A stretch of DNA of 64,000 bases from contig NC_087384.1 of NCBI RefSeq assembly GCF_963675165.1, forward strand, positions 3,837,182-3,901,181, written 5' to 3'. The notes under the pieces are model-generated. The model made no database searches and was not told where the DNA came from. It worked only from the letters and a program-made list of their open reading frames with translations. Below are positions 20,382-30,185 of this stretch, piece after piece; the first letter of the stretch is position 1, and every line of letters begins with the position of its first letter. Made by a program: the position numbers and the translations under genes. The stretch is from Halichondria panicea. Taxonomy: Eukaryota > Porifera > Demospongiae > Suberitida > Halichondriidae.

Positions 20382-22309
20382 ACTCCATGCAGAACCTGGA
20401 GCCATACTTCTCTGAGACTCCAGGCTTCTTTACTGTGATCCTAATCCACAGTGCATATATCTATAGTACCACTACCTGTTCTCAAATGTTTCAGCATGCC
20501 TCCATTCTCTGGTTTAGTTTTATTACTCCTGAGTTGCTGTGCAAGTCATGCATGATAACAACATCACTATATTATGCACTGCATTATATCACTCTTCTGG
20601 TTTCTTTATAATCATGTCACCAGCCGAGGGTTTGCACTTTAGTGCTCTAGTTTGTTTGTTTGTTTGTTTGTGATGGGCTTTTCTACTCACCTGGATGTCA
20701 CAGCACTGCGTTTACAGCATGGATAGCCTTCACACAACAATATCTTGATTTAAATAGCGGCAGATTTTGATATTAAAGCTTCTTTGTCGAGCAAAAGCTA
20801 AGAAGCTTGTGACTAGGTCTGCCTGGATGTTCTAGCACTGCGTTTACAGCATGAGTAGCCTCCACACAACAAGTTAGTACTTTTGATAGTGGCAGCTTTC
20901 GGTGTTAAAGCTCCTTTGTCTAATAAAAGCGAGCAAAATGTAGCTTGAACAGAACTTGCACATGCGTTACTTATAACTGAAGTGATCCTGTACCAAGAAC
21001 GATGGAACAGGGTCACTAAAGTAGAAAGCTGTATATACCAGGAACAATGTCACTAAAGTAGAAGCTTGAATTATAGCTCCTGCTGCTGACTGGGATCCTA
21101 CTCCATGCAGAACCTGGAGCCATACTTCTCTGAGACTCCAGGCTTCTTTACTGTGATCCTAATCCACAGTGCATATATCTATAGTACTACTACCTGTTCT
21201 CAAATGTTTCAGCATGCCTCCAGTCTGGTTTAGTTTTATTGCTCCTGAGTTGCTGTGCAAGTCATACATGATAACAACATCACTATATTCACTATATGCA
21301 CTGCATTATATTTCTGGTTTCTTTTTAATCATGTCACCAGCCGAGGGTTTGCACTTTAGTGCTCTAGTTACCCGAGGCCGCCGCGGCCAGCGGGTATAGT
21401 AGTCTGTTGGTTTGTTACCCGAGGCGCGCGTGGGCGGCCACGGGTATAGTAGTATGTTGGTCTGTTTGTCACAGGTATATCTACTCACCTGGATGCCACA
21501 TTACTGCGTTTACAGCATGGATAGCCTTCACACAACAATATCTTGATTTAAATAGTGGCAGATTTTGCTGTTAAAGCTTCTTTGTCGAGCAAAAGCTAAG
21601 AAGCTTGAATAAGCTTGTGACTAGGTCTGCTTACCTGGATGCTCTAGCACTGCGTTTACAGCATGAGTAGCCTCCACACAACAAGTTAGTACTTTTGATA
21701 GTGACAGCTTTCGGTGTTAAAGCTCCTTTGTCTAATAAAAGCGAGCAAAATGTAGCTTGAACAGAACTTGCACATGCGTTACTTATAACTGAAGTGATCC
21801 TGTACCAAGAAAACGATGGAACAGGGTCACTAAAGTAGAAAGCTGTATATACCAGGAACAATGGAACAGGGTCACTAAAGTAGAAGCTTGAATTATAGCT
21901 CCTGCTGCTGACTGGGATCCTACTCCATGCAGAACCTGGAGCCATACTTCTCTGAGACTCCAGGCTTCTTTACTGTGATCCTAATCCATAGTGCATATAT
22001 CTATAGTACCACTACCTGTTCTCAAATGTTTCAGCATGCCTCCAGTCTGGTTTAGTTTTATTGCTCCTGAGTTGCTGTGCAAGTCATACATGATAACAAC
22101 ATCACTATATGCACTGCATTATATTTCTGGTTTCTTTTTAATCATGTCACCATGTACCAGCCGAGGGTTTGCACTTTAGTGCTCTAGTTTGTCTGTTTGT
22201 TTGTTTGTCACGAGAATCTCTACTCACCTGGATGCCATAGCGCTGCGTTTGCAGCATGGATAGCCTTCACACAACAGTATCTTGATTTAAATAGTGGCAG
22301 ATTTTGATG

Positions 22310-23324
22310 TTTTAAAAAATCGTTCTTTAGAATCACCCGAGACCACTCAGAAGCGTAGAAAGCTTGAGCATGACCGTGTTATCATAAATCGTGCCTTAGA
22401 ATCGCCCGAGAAAACTGAGAGACGTGTAAAGCTTGAGTGTGAGCGCACAGCTTCTAGACGCTCTAATGTCTCCATAGATAATGCTGTTGAATCCTTTATT
22501 AATAAAACAAAAGAAGGACCAAATTATGTCTGTGTATCATGTCAATGACTCATGTATAGACTAACAGTCGTATCCTTCACTAAGAGCAAATACTACACTA
22601 AAGCAAAAACGTCCTTGTTAAATACAGTTGTAGGTGACGATCATTTGTACGCTAGTTTTAATGGAAAGTATTTCATATGTAGAACTTGTGATGGTGCCCT
22701 GTCTAAAGGATACATGCCTATACAGTCCCTAGCAAACAATTTGTCATTAGCTTCTGTACCCCCTGAGCTTGCCTGTTTGAACAAACTAGAAACGAGATTG
22801 CTCTGCCTAAGAATAGCGTTTATGAAAATGGTTGCCCTTCCATCTGGTAAACAAAGGTGTATCCATGGTCCCGCTGTAAATGTTCCAATAAGGTTGGACA
22901 GTGTTGTTCAAACATTGCCTAGGTTACCTGATCAAAGCCAGCTTGTCCCATTAAAATTCAAAAGAAAATTAGAATACAAAGGCATTATATGTATGAATAC
23001 ATTACTCCAGAAAAGATTTTCAGTGCCCTAGACTGGCTTAAAGCAAACCACCCCAATTATGCTAGCATTAAGATTAATGCTGAATGGTCCAACAACTCTG
23101 AAGAGTTAGACCTAGATTTATTTGATGGCTTAATGAAAAATACTGTTAGTGATTCTGCTGCTGCAGTTGACCTTTCTGGTAATAAACTGGTTAAACCTGT
23201 TTGTAAGGATGATGTTGCTAGTACTACTATCCCAGATGAAACCTCTTTAAAGGGTGTTAGCACCTCCTTGCCTGAAGATAGAGTGGCCTCAGCATTCCAC
23301 AGTGCTCACCAACATAGTAATTAA
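22310..23324 (+). pseudogene. Helitron copy 1, N-terminal region
   Basis: After the array junction the frame encodes two tandem copies of a NRxLESPE(T/K)T-x2-(K/R)R-x-KLE motif, then SxVSIDNAVESFINKTKEG and a VCVSC pair. An in-frame TGA follows (22546-22548); then comes a segment with YFICRTCDGALSKGYMPIQS and LNKLETRLLCLRIAFMKMVA, the conserved region upstream of the Rep in many animal Helitrons (DUF6570-like, recalled). A one-base shift near 22985 moves the frame to MYEYITPEKIFSALDWLKAN. The zinc-finger-like first exon seen in copy 2 at 38481 is missing here; the array replaces it. Non-functional. Confidence 0.75.
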
Positions 23325-23489
23325 ATTTTGGTTTCTTTGAAGTTTGCTACTCCCTGCCTAACAGTTGCTTCTACTGGACTTTGCAGAATCTTTGCAACAC
23401 AGCTAAACGATTAGAGCGTTGCGCGTTCCTTATATGGAGCAACAAAGTTATTGTAGTAAACCCACAGATCAGAGACCACAGATATAATT

Positions 23490-24290
23490 ATGCTAAAAAT
23501 GCTAGCATGTGTCATATCATGTGACTGCAAGCAGCAGCTGGTTTATAAGTTAGCAATGGATAACTACTTTTTTTCAAGCTATGCTCCAGCATGGAATGTT
23601 TCTTCTTATCCTCCGACACAAGTAGATGATCCTCCAACACCATTAGAAAGAAACTCTGAAGACTCCTACTCCTACACAATTCGAATTATCAACCCAAAGA
23701 AGAAAAGTAGCTACAAGACATTGACTTGGCATGATGTCAAACAAGTGTTTAACTCGGTGTTAAGCCTCAAGGCTAAGATTGCTGAGTCTTACCCCAATGA
23801 AGTTGCAGATGATTTGAGCTTTCAAGTAGGCTACTATCATGGCAGAGGTACGTGACCTTGTTGAAGATGAAGTAGATGACATCATGAAAACCTTGAAGGA
23901 AAAGCATGTTGATATGGCAATATACCCAAACTGCGGCTTTGGGCACGATTAATTCATTCTGGACATCATGATGATTATGACGCTCCTCCAAATATACCCC
24001 TTATAACCGGCTCACCCAACCCAACAAAGGGAAAAAAGGAGAGCATCAGCACCATGTCTGATGCTTTTACTGGGGCAGCCAACGCAATAGCCAGTGCACT
24101 GAAACATACTCAAACTCCTGAGACACCAACTTCCAGCTCAACTGTTTCACCAATGAAAACTGCTCAGCTTAGAAGAAGCTGTCTGGAAGATTTAAAGCGT
24201 ATCAAAGAGCTGTTTGAAGATTATGTTCTCTCAGAAGAAGAATTTGCTGAGCAGAAAAAGAACATTTTGTCATCACTTAAATCTCTTTGA
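23490..24290 (+). CDS. Accessory protein of the Tc1/mariner element, SHOCT-like C-terminus
   Basis: Two open pieces appear to form one gene. The first (23490-23855) encodes a Pro/Ser-rich start (about SSYPPTQVDDPPTPLERN) and a folded-looking segment SYKTLTWHDVKQVFNSVLSL, and stops just after an AG|GTACGTGA donor-like site. A middle piece in another frame reads MAEVRDLVEDEVDDIMKTLK. The last (24054-24290) encodes a Thr/Ser-rich linker then SCLEDLKRIKELFEDYVLSE followed by EEFAEQKKNILSSL. That ending fits the SHOCT-like pattern (short C-terminal amphipathic motif with a turn before an E-E-F). Whether an intron or frameshifts link the pieces is unclear. Possible role: transposase partner or DNA/protein-binding cofactor (inference). 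Confidence 0.55.
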
Positions 24291-24430
24291 TCTGCTTCAC
24301 ATGTACATTTATACCAAGATAGTTGTATATCCTGAAAAGAACACTTGACAACACATATTTATCTCTTTCATGAACTGATTCGCATCACTGATTTGACATC
24401 ACAATACATTATACATTAATATTTTCATGA

Positions 24431-25462
24431 TTACGTATATCCTGCATGCCTTATCCATTGTGAACAATCATGTACAGATATGCTGTTCATAGCTGCTAAA
24501 ACGACTGTTTCTGTGGCAAGATAGTCCAATGATTCCTCGTTTGCTTTGAGTACCAATTTCAATTTGGAGAAGCTTTCTTCTATTGGATTTAGGTCTGGGC
24601 TATATGGTGGAAGAAATTGTACTATAGCTCCAGTAGAACGTATGGCCTGTACAACTGTGTCCACATGATGAATGCTACAATTGTCCAGTACCACCACACT
24701 GTTAGAGTTCGTTCCATTAAATGGTTGTAATTTGCTAGCTAGAGAGTTAGTGATAAAGTCCTCGAATGTATCAGCGTTAACGGTGCCGGTTGTAGTATAG
24801 CAATCCAGTACACCTTCTAGTGAGATTGCACATATAGCCGAAACTCGCTGTCCACGCCAAAGCAATTTTTGAACAATAGCAGGCTTTCCTCTTAGGCTGT
24901 ATCCAAATTTCCGCATACAATCCCTCCGATCAGATCCTGTTTCGTCTATAAAGACGAAAAGCTCCGGGTGGCCTTTATAGACTGAAACGTCAATCAAATA
25001 CTGTGCACGCAACAGCTCACTTTGTTGTTTAGCTCTCAGAACCATTTTTTGTCTTGTTATCCCAGAGGCATGTATGTACCTCATTATGGTGCTTACGTTG
25101 ACATCTGTCCCCGTTCTTTCAAGAAGATGTCCTTGTATTTCCCTTAGATAGATTCCAGGTTTTTGAATAACCAACTCCAGTATCATCACTTTATCTATAG
25201 CAGTGAGTTTAGCAGTTCCCTGATTAGGAGGATATTGACTAGGTTTAACGTTCCCAGTAGCTCTGAATAGACACACTCTGAATAGACACACTGTTCTATG
25301 CACTGTAGATGGATCCACAAGGAGATTAGCAGCTACCTTTCTATTGGGCAGACCAACTACTTCTACTTGGTAGATCATTCTCCATCTTAAATCTGAGGAG
25401 TATGACTTAGATCTCTTCTCTTCACATGAATAGGCCATAGCTATAATACTGAGACTTTTCAA
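24431..25462 (-). CDS. DDE transposase, IS630/Tc1/mariner type
   Basis: A 343-codon single ORF. The N-terminal half has helix-turn-helix-like segments (SSDLRWRMIYQVEVVGLPNR; a second around LTAIDKVMILELVIQKPG). The catalytic core has VFIDETGSD (first Asp), SVVVLDNCSIHHVD (second Asp) and PPYSPDLNPIEESFSKLK (Glu), with 34 residues between the second Asp and the Glu, matching DD34E. A perfect 15-bp tandem duplication (25261-25275, 25276-25290) adds five residues, making CLFRVCLFRA between the two N-terminal subdomains. It keeps the frame but may affect DNA binding. The ORF is otherwise intact, implying a young insertion. Confidence 0.88.
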   Translation of the reverse strand: MKSLSIIAMAYSCEEKRSKSYSSDLRWRMIYQVEVVGLPNRKVAANLLVDPSTVHRTVCLFRVCLFRATGNVKPSQYPPNQGTAKLTAIDKVMILELVIQKPGIYLREIQGHLLERTGTDVNVSTIMRYIHASGITRQKMVLRAKQQSELLRAQYLIDVSVYKGHPELFVFIDETGSDRRDCMRKFGYSLRGKPAIVQKLLWRGQRVSAICAISLEGVLDCYTTTGTVNADTFEDFITNSLASKLQPFNGTNSNSVVVLDNCSIHHVDTVVQAIRSTGAIVQFLPPYSPDLNPIEESFSKLKLVLKANEESLDYLATETVVLAAMNSISVHDCSQWIRHAGYT

Positions 25463-25575
25463 ATCTGCATTAAATGATGATTACATAACTATGTTTACAT
25501 TGTTGACCACAGTTTACATTGCTACTTAAAAGGCTCTACTCTATCTGTGTTGCAAAGATTCTGCAAAGTCCAGTA

Positions 25576-26465
25576 AATGTTTAGAGCAGTTTGCCTCTGG
25601 CTGTAATTTGACTATTCATAATGTGCCAGGAGATGGCAATTGTTTATTTTGGTCACTAGCTTACCAGCTAAATACCAAGACTATGTGCAGTACTAGTGCC
25701 CCTGAACTGAGACAGATGGTAGCCTCTTACATGGAAAATCATAGTGACCATTTCAGCAGCTTTTTAGCTGGATCTCAACCATCTAGTAACCCGTATGACA
25801 ATGATACCGAGGCTCCCACTATTGAAGATTCTTTCATTGATAGTATTGCTGATCCTAATTTGCAGTTACTAGCCAGGTGGACTAGATATCTTGAAAGGCT
25901 AAGACACGGTGCCTGGGGAGATAACCTATGTATAGCAGCAATAGCTGACATCTTTTCGGTAACCATCAATGTGTATGCTGCAAATGAACAAAGATGTAAC
26001 GTTCTTACAGTTAAGCCTCAAAATGGGTCTACTTTATTTGAGGTTAATATTGGACTTATATTACAATGGCACTTTGTAGGCCTTGATGTGGTACCCAAGC
26101 TAAATGAGCCTACTATCAGCTTAGGGTCATCTGCAACTACACAGGGTATATCTACCGATACTGTTGATACTACTAGTTGTGATGATGATACTGTATCTCC
26201 TGAATTTGAAATTGATGATAAAACATTCGATGAGGGAGATGAGCATACCAGACAAATCACAGGTGGTCCTACAGCTAGTATGATGTCCATTGAAAACCCT
26301 GAAGCGTTTGCTGAGATTGTCTGCCTAGCACCGGGTGAAAACCAAAAACCATTGTACATAATGTCTGACACTAATTTTGAGGCTATGAGTAATCCTGACA
26401 AGTTTCCATATGGGACTGGGTGTTTTAGTGCCGACAGACCTAAAAAGTTGACTTATCAAAAATAG
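25576..26465 (+). pseudogene. Helitron copy 1, OTU-type cysteine protease domain
   Basis: The frame begins before 25608 (CNLTIHNVPGDGNCLFWSLA). The OTU catalytic Cys is in GDGNC (residue 12 counting from 25608), and the catalytic His is likely H155 in LQWHFVGLD. Between them, GAWGDNLCIAAIADIFSVTI matches the conserved OTU segment. The following region is acidic and leads to NPDKFPYGTGCF, the usual approach to the Helitron Rep N-region. A TAG at 26463-26465 interrupts it. OTU domains occur in several animal and plant Helitrons and could deubiquitinate host proteins or process the polyprotein (family knowledge; role unproven). Confidence 0.8.
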
Positions 26466-29252
26466 TTTAACCAAAGACTGTTAAATGTAGACGGTAGGTT
26501 TGCTAGTGATACTGACTATTTGTTTACTGCCCAGTACATAGTAGAAGCCAAAAAAATACAAGGTGACTATAATCATTTCAAAAGCCTGGTAGCCTCACAG
26601 CTAGTCAAGCTAGAGATGACTCGTTTGTGAGCCAATGTCTACGTAGAGATAAAGCGTATCGTTTCATGAAAAACATACGAGGATCTCCCCCATATTACCA
26701 GAAAACCTTCTTTGAAATGTTAGCTATGATTCGGCAGCTAGGTACACCTACGAGGTTTTTTACATTAACAGCAGCAGATATGAAGTGGCCCGATATCATT
26801 CAAACCATAGCCCGACAGTATGGTCAAAATTACACGGATGATGAGGTAACTGCCCTTTCATTTGATGAAAAGTCTAAATGGATTGGATTAGGCGTAACCC
26901 AGTTACTGCAGCTAGGCACTTTCAATACCGTTTAAACACATTCTTTAATGAATTTTTGAAGTCCCCAGCTAAGTCAAGTCCCCAGCTAAGCCTCTCGGTG
27001 AAATTGTAGACTATGCGGTTAGGATCGAGTTTCAAGCTAGAGGTTCTCCTCACGCACACTGTGTGCTTTGGGTAAAAGATGCCCCCAAATTTGAAGAAGC
27101 CCCTATGTCTGAAGTGTGTGACTTCATTGATCAGTATGTTTCTGTGTCCATACCTGATAGTGGTAAACTAAGAGACTTGGTGTTGCAGCTACAGCAGCAT
27201 AGGCATTCCTCATATTGCAAGAGAAACCAAACCTGTCGCTTTAATTTCCCACACCCTCCTAGTGATGAAACTTTGATAGCAGAGGAGAAGCACGAAGATC
27301 GAACTGATTATGTAGAAACTTTGAAAAGTGTGCGTAAAGTACTAACAGAGGGCGATTGTGCCGACTTCACAATTGACGATGTGCTAGCTAAAGCTAACGT
27401 AACTCAGTCTGAATACAAGGAAGCATTAGCAGTGTCTGCAAATGATTTTGTTATTGTGCTTAAGCGTAAACCAAATGAATGCAACGTTAACAATTACAAT
27501 CCGCATTTACTACGAGCTTGGCAAGCTAACATGGATATACAGTATGTCCTCAATGGCTATGCTTGTGTGATGTATATAGCTTCGTACATAATGAAAACAG
27601 ATAGAGCCATGGGTGAACTCTTGAAGCGTGTAGCAAACGAGACTAGAACCGAAGACCTTAAGACCCAATTAAAAAAAGTAGGTTCAGCGTTTCTTACACA
27701 CAGGGAAGTCAGTGCCCAAGAAGCAGTTTATAGAATACTACCACTCCCCATGAAAAGGATGAGCAGGACTGTATTGTTTGTTGATACCAATCCCAAAAAA
27801 GACAGAATCGGTGTATTAAAGCCTTCTTCTGCAATCGAGAACCTTGATGACGATGACCCTAATGTATTTTGTAAGAACCTAGTAGAGAGGTATCAACACA
27901 GACCAATTGAGCTTGCAAATATATCTCTAGCTGATTTTGCTGCTAATTATAGTACCGAATATAAAGTCATAGACGACGATACTGGTGACACTGATGTACT
28001 TCCATCTGATGCCAACTGTACTGAGAATACAGCACGTAAAATTACACTCACAGGTGGATTCGGTAAAATGAATAAACGTAATCGGGAAGCAATCATAAGG
28101 TTCAGAAAGTACAATAAGGAGAAAGACCCCAGTAACTGGTATAGAGCCAAATTGATGCTTTATTTCCCATGGTACAGTGAGGAAACAGATTTGTTAGGTG
28201 GCTATTCAACCTTTGAAGAGCATTTCCGTAATGTCCACTCGTCTGTGATAGCAAATGAGAAAAAATACACACTGTCTGACGTAGAAAACATAGAAATTGA
28301 TGAGGATGGCCCCCCACAGCATGCTTGGGATCAAGTAGCACCGGGTACTGAAGCTGACAGAGCCCAACATGAAGCCGAAGGTCCAGAAACTCTAACAGAT
28401 TTGTCTGAGCAAGACGTTAGGGACAATAGTGCATTGTTTACGTCCACTACCTCTAGTAGCTTACATGTGCGCTATGAAGGCATAGCTAATCATGGGGAAA
28501 TTCCACCTGATGAATACAGAAAGCTTTTAAGAGGTCTTAACAGCAAGCAAAAACAAATCGTCATGTTTCACCGTAATTGGTGCAAGAAAGCTGTGATAGC
28601 ATTAAAGCATGGTAAACACATTGAGCCATACCGTGTGTTTGTGAGTGGCCCTGGAGGTGTACGAAAGACGCATGTTATCAAACTGATACATTCTGATACT
28701 GTTAAATTGCTTAGGTTGTCTGGCACAATAGAACCTGACGATGTTACAGTTTTGCTTACAGCCCCCACTGGTGCAGCAGCATTTATTATAGGTGGTATGA
28801 CGTTACATTCTGCTCTTGTACTAGGTACCAGTAGATACAGTGGTTTTCAGCCTCTCAATCACGATCGTTTAAACTCCCTACGAAGTAAATTGTCTAAGTT
28901 AGCACTACTGATCATTGACGAAATAAGCATGGTTGGTTCCAACATGTTGCTAGAAGTACACAAGAGACTAGAGCAAATCAAAGCTGTCATGCCGGATAGG
29001 AATACCTTTGGTGGTGTCAGTATATTAGCAGTAGGAGATCTTTTTCAATTACCCCCCGTCTGCCAAACACCTGTTTTTAGTGTCGTCAACGATAGTTATG
29101 CTAAACTATACAACTCTGGTTCGTTGTGGTTAGATGAATTTCAAATGATTGAGCTAGATGAGATTATGAGGCAAAGGGTGACTCCGTATTTTGTGAACTT
29201 TTGTGTAGGATTAGAACGGCTACACACAATGACAATGACGTCGCTGTGCTAA
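26466..29252 (+). pseudogene. Helitron copy 1, Rep (HUH) and N-terminal helicase
   Basis: After several stops, 26627-26935 carries the Helitron N-region (AYRFMKNIRGSPPYYQKTFF, LGTPTRFFTLTAADMKWPD). The HUH motif is in [12 protein letters not shown] (27039-27074), and tyrosine-bearing [13 protein letters not shown] lies downstream, so both nuclease motifs survive. The long frame to 29252 then enters a PIF1-type helicase: Walker A-like [13 protein letters not shown] (the usual G-K-S/T core has R before the K), [15 protein letters not shown], Walker [13 protein letters not shown] and [12 protein letters not shown]. Frame breaks include a 17-bp tandem duplication (26959-26975, 26976-26992) and one near 29200. 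Activity would be rolling-circle nicking and unwinding. Confidence 0.87.
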
Positions 29253-30181
29253 AGTCCAGGGAAATTACTCCTCAGATGCCCAATTACCCAAACCATGCTC
29301 TACATGTGTATAGACTCAATGCTGACGTTGATGAGCGTAACATGACCATGTTGAATGCCTTGGTTCCAGAAAGTCAGCAATATTCAATAAAGTCTCGCGA
29401 TTCTAGAGCTGGTCAAACTAGCCACATTAACCTGTCAACCCTGTCTGACAAGAGATCAGAAACTGGTGGCCTACACGGCATTTTGAAAATTGCAATTGGT
29501 GCCAGAGTTATGCTAACAACCAATGTTGACGTAGCAGATGGGCTAGTTAATGGTGCTAGAGGTGAAATAGTCGATATAGTGATGGCTGCTGGTAAGGTTA
29601 CACACATTCTTGTAAATTTTGATCACCCTAATGTTGGAGCTAAGGCCAGACAAGGTAGTCAATTTTTGCAAACATTCCCAACTGCTGTTCCACTAGTAAA
29701 ACACGAAGCTGTTTTTAAGGCTAAAGGTAAACGAGGCTCTGAAATTACTCGGTTACAGTTCCCATTGACTCTAGCTTGGGCCACTACTATACATAAGGTA
29801 CAAGGTTTAACACTCGATGAAATTGTGGTAGACATGAAAGGTAGCCGCTTTAGCTCTGGTCAAGCCTATGTAGCATTCAGTCGTGTTAAAAAGCTTGAAG
29901 GTTTGCATATATTGAACTTTAATGAGAAAGTTATTAAAGCGAGTGATGACGTCAAGACTGAAATGTCTAGATTAAATGATAGGGTACTCAGCCCTTTGTC
30001 CGTTGACACATGTCCTGAAGATTACATCACAATTACATTACTCAATGTGAGATCGCTGCTAGCTAAAGTACCAGACATTGAATGTGATAAATTATTTACT
30101 TCAGCTGGAATTCACTGTTTTACCGAAACATGGTTGCAGTCTAGAATAGCCAGTCCATTAATACATACAAACCATCAATGT
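29201..30181 (+). pseudogene. Helitron copy 1, C-terminal helicase and start of APE-type endonuclease
   Basis: Continues the helicase in a second frame: ILKIAIGARVMLTTNVDVAD, AWATTIHKVQGLTLDEIVVD and SGQAYVAFSRVKKLEGLHIL are the late SF1B helicase motifs. Soon after, ITITLLNVRSLLAKVPDIE and CFTETWLQSRI mark the start of an apurinic/apyrimidinic-type endonuclease domain, the hallmark of Helentron-type Helitrons. The ORF is interrupted at 30182 by a TTAA-flanked element and resumes at 32147. Confidence 0.85.
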
Positions 30182-30185
30182 TTAA

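Larger units (their letters stand above)
18802..22309. repeat. Large-unit repeat array A (about 4 units)
   Basis: Units share, in order: a CTGAAGTGATCCTGTACCA block, a GGAACAGGGTCACTAAAGTA block (often twice), GACTCCAGGCTTCTTT, a GTTTCAGCATGCCTCCAG block, a TTTAGTTTTATTGCTCCTGA block, CAGCCGAGGGTTTGCACTTT, a (TTTG)n run, and two related sub-units containing CTGCGTTTACAGCATG. The anchor CAGCCGAGGG sits at about 20621, 21338 and 22158 (spacing 717 and 820 bp). A 630-bp MITE (19752-20381) interrupts the first units. The array ends in AGTGGCAGATTTTGATGTT, directly against the Helitron N-terminal coding region. Confidence 0.85.
23374..25573. mobile_element. Two-gene Tc1/mariner-type element nested in the Helitron
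   Basis: A 2,200-bp element has 29-bp perfect terminal inverted repeats starting CTGGACTTTGCAGAATCTTT, and TA on each side (23372-23373 and 25574-25575). It interrupts the Helitron coding region just before the OTU domain. It carries a DDE transposase on the minus strand (24431-25462) and a convergent second coding unit on the plus strand (23490-24290). Tc1/mariner elements usually encode only a transposase. Confidence 0.9.

Noticed and set aside
21991..22179. Plus-strand ORF repeated in array units (MHISIVPLPVLKCFSMPP...)
   Set aside because: Also recurs per unit, but the frame is broken or shortened in several units and has no start or splice context. It looks like a passenger of recent repeat amplification.
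22294..22312. MADFDV start for the Helitron N-terminal ORF
   Set aside because: The first codons come from the array unit (AGTGGCAGATTTTGATGTT), and the same codons begin a spurious ORF at 48061. The true N-terminus, seen in copy 2 at 38481, is missing.
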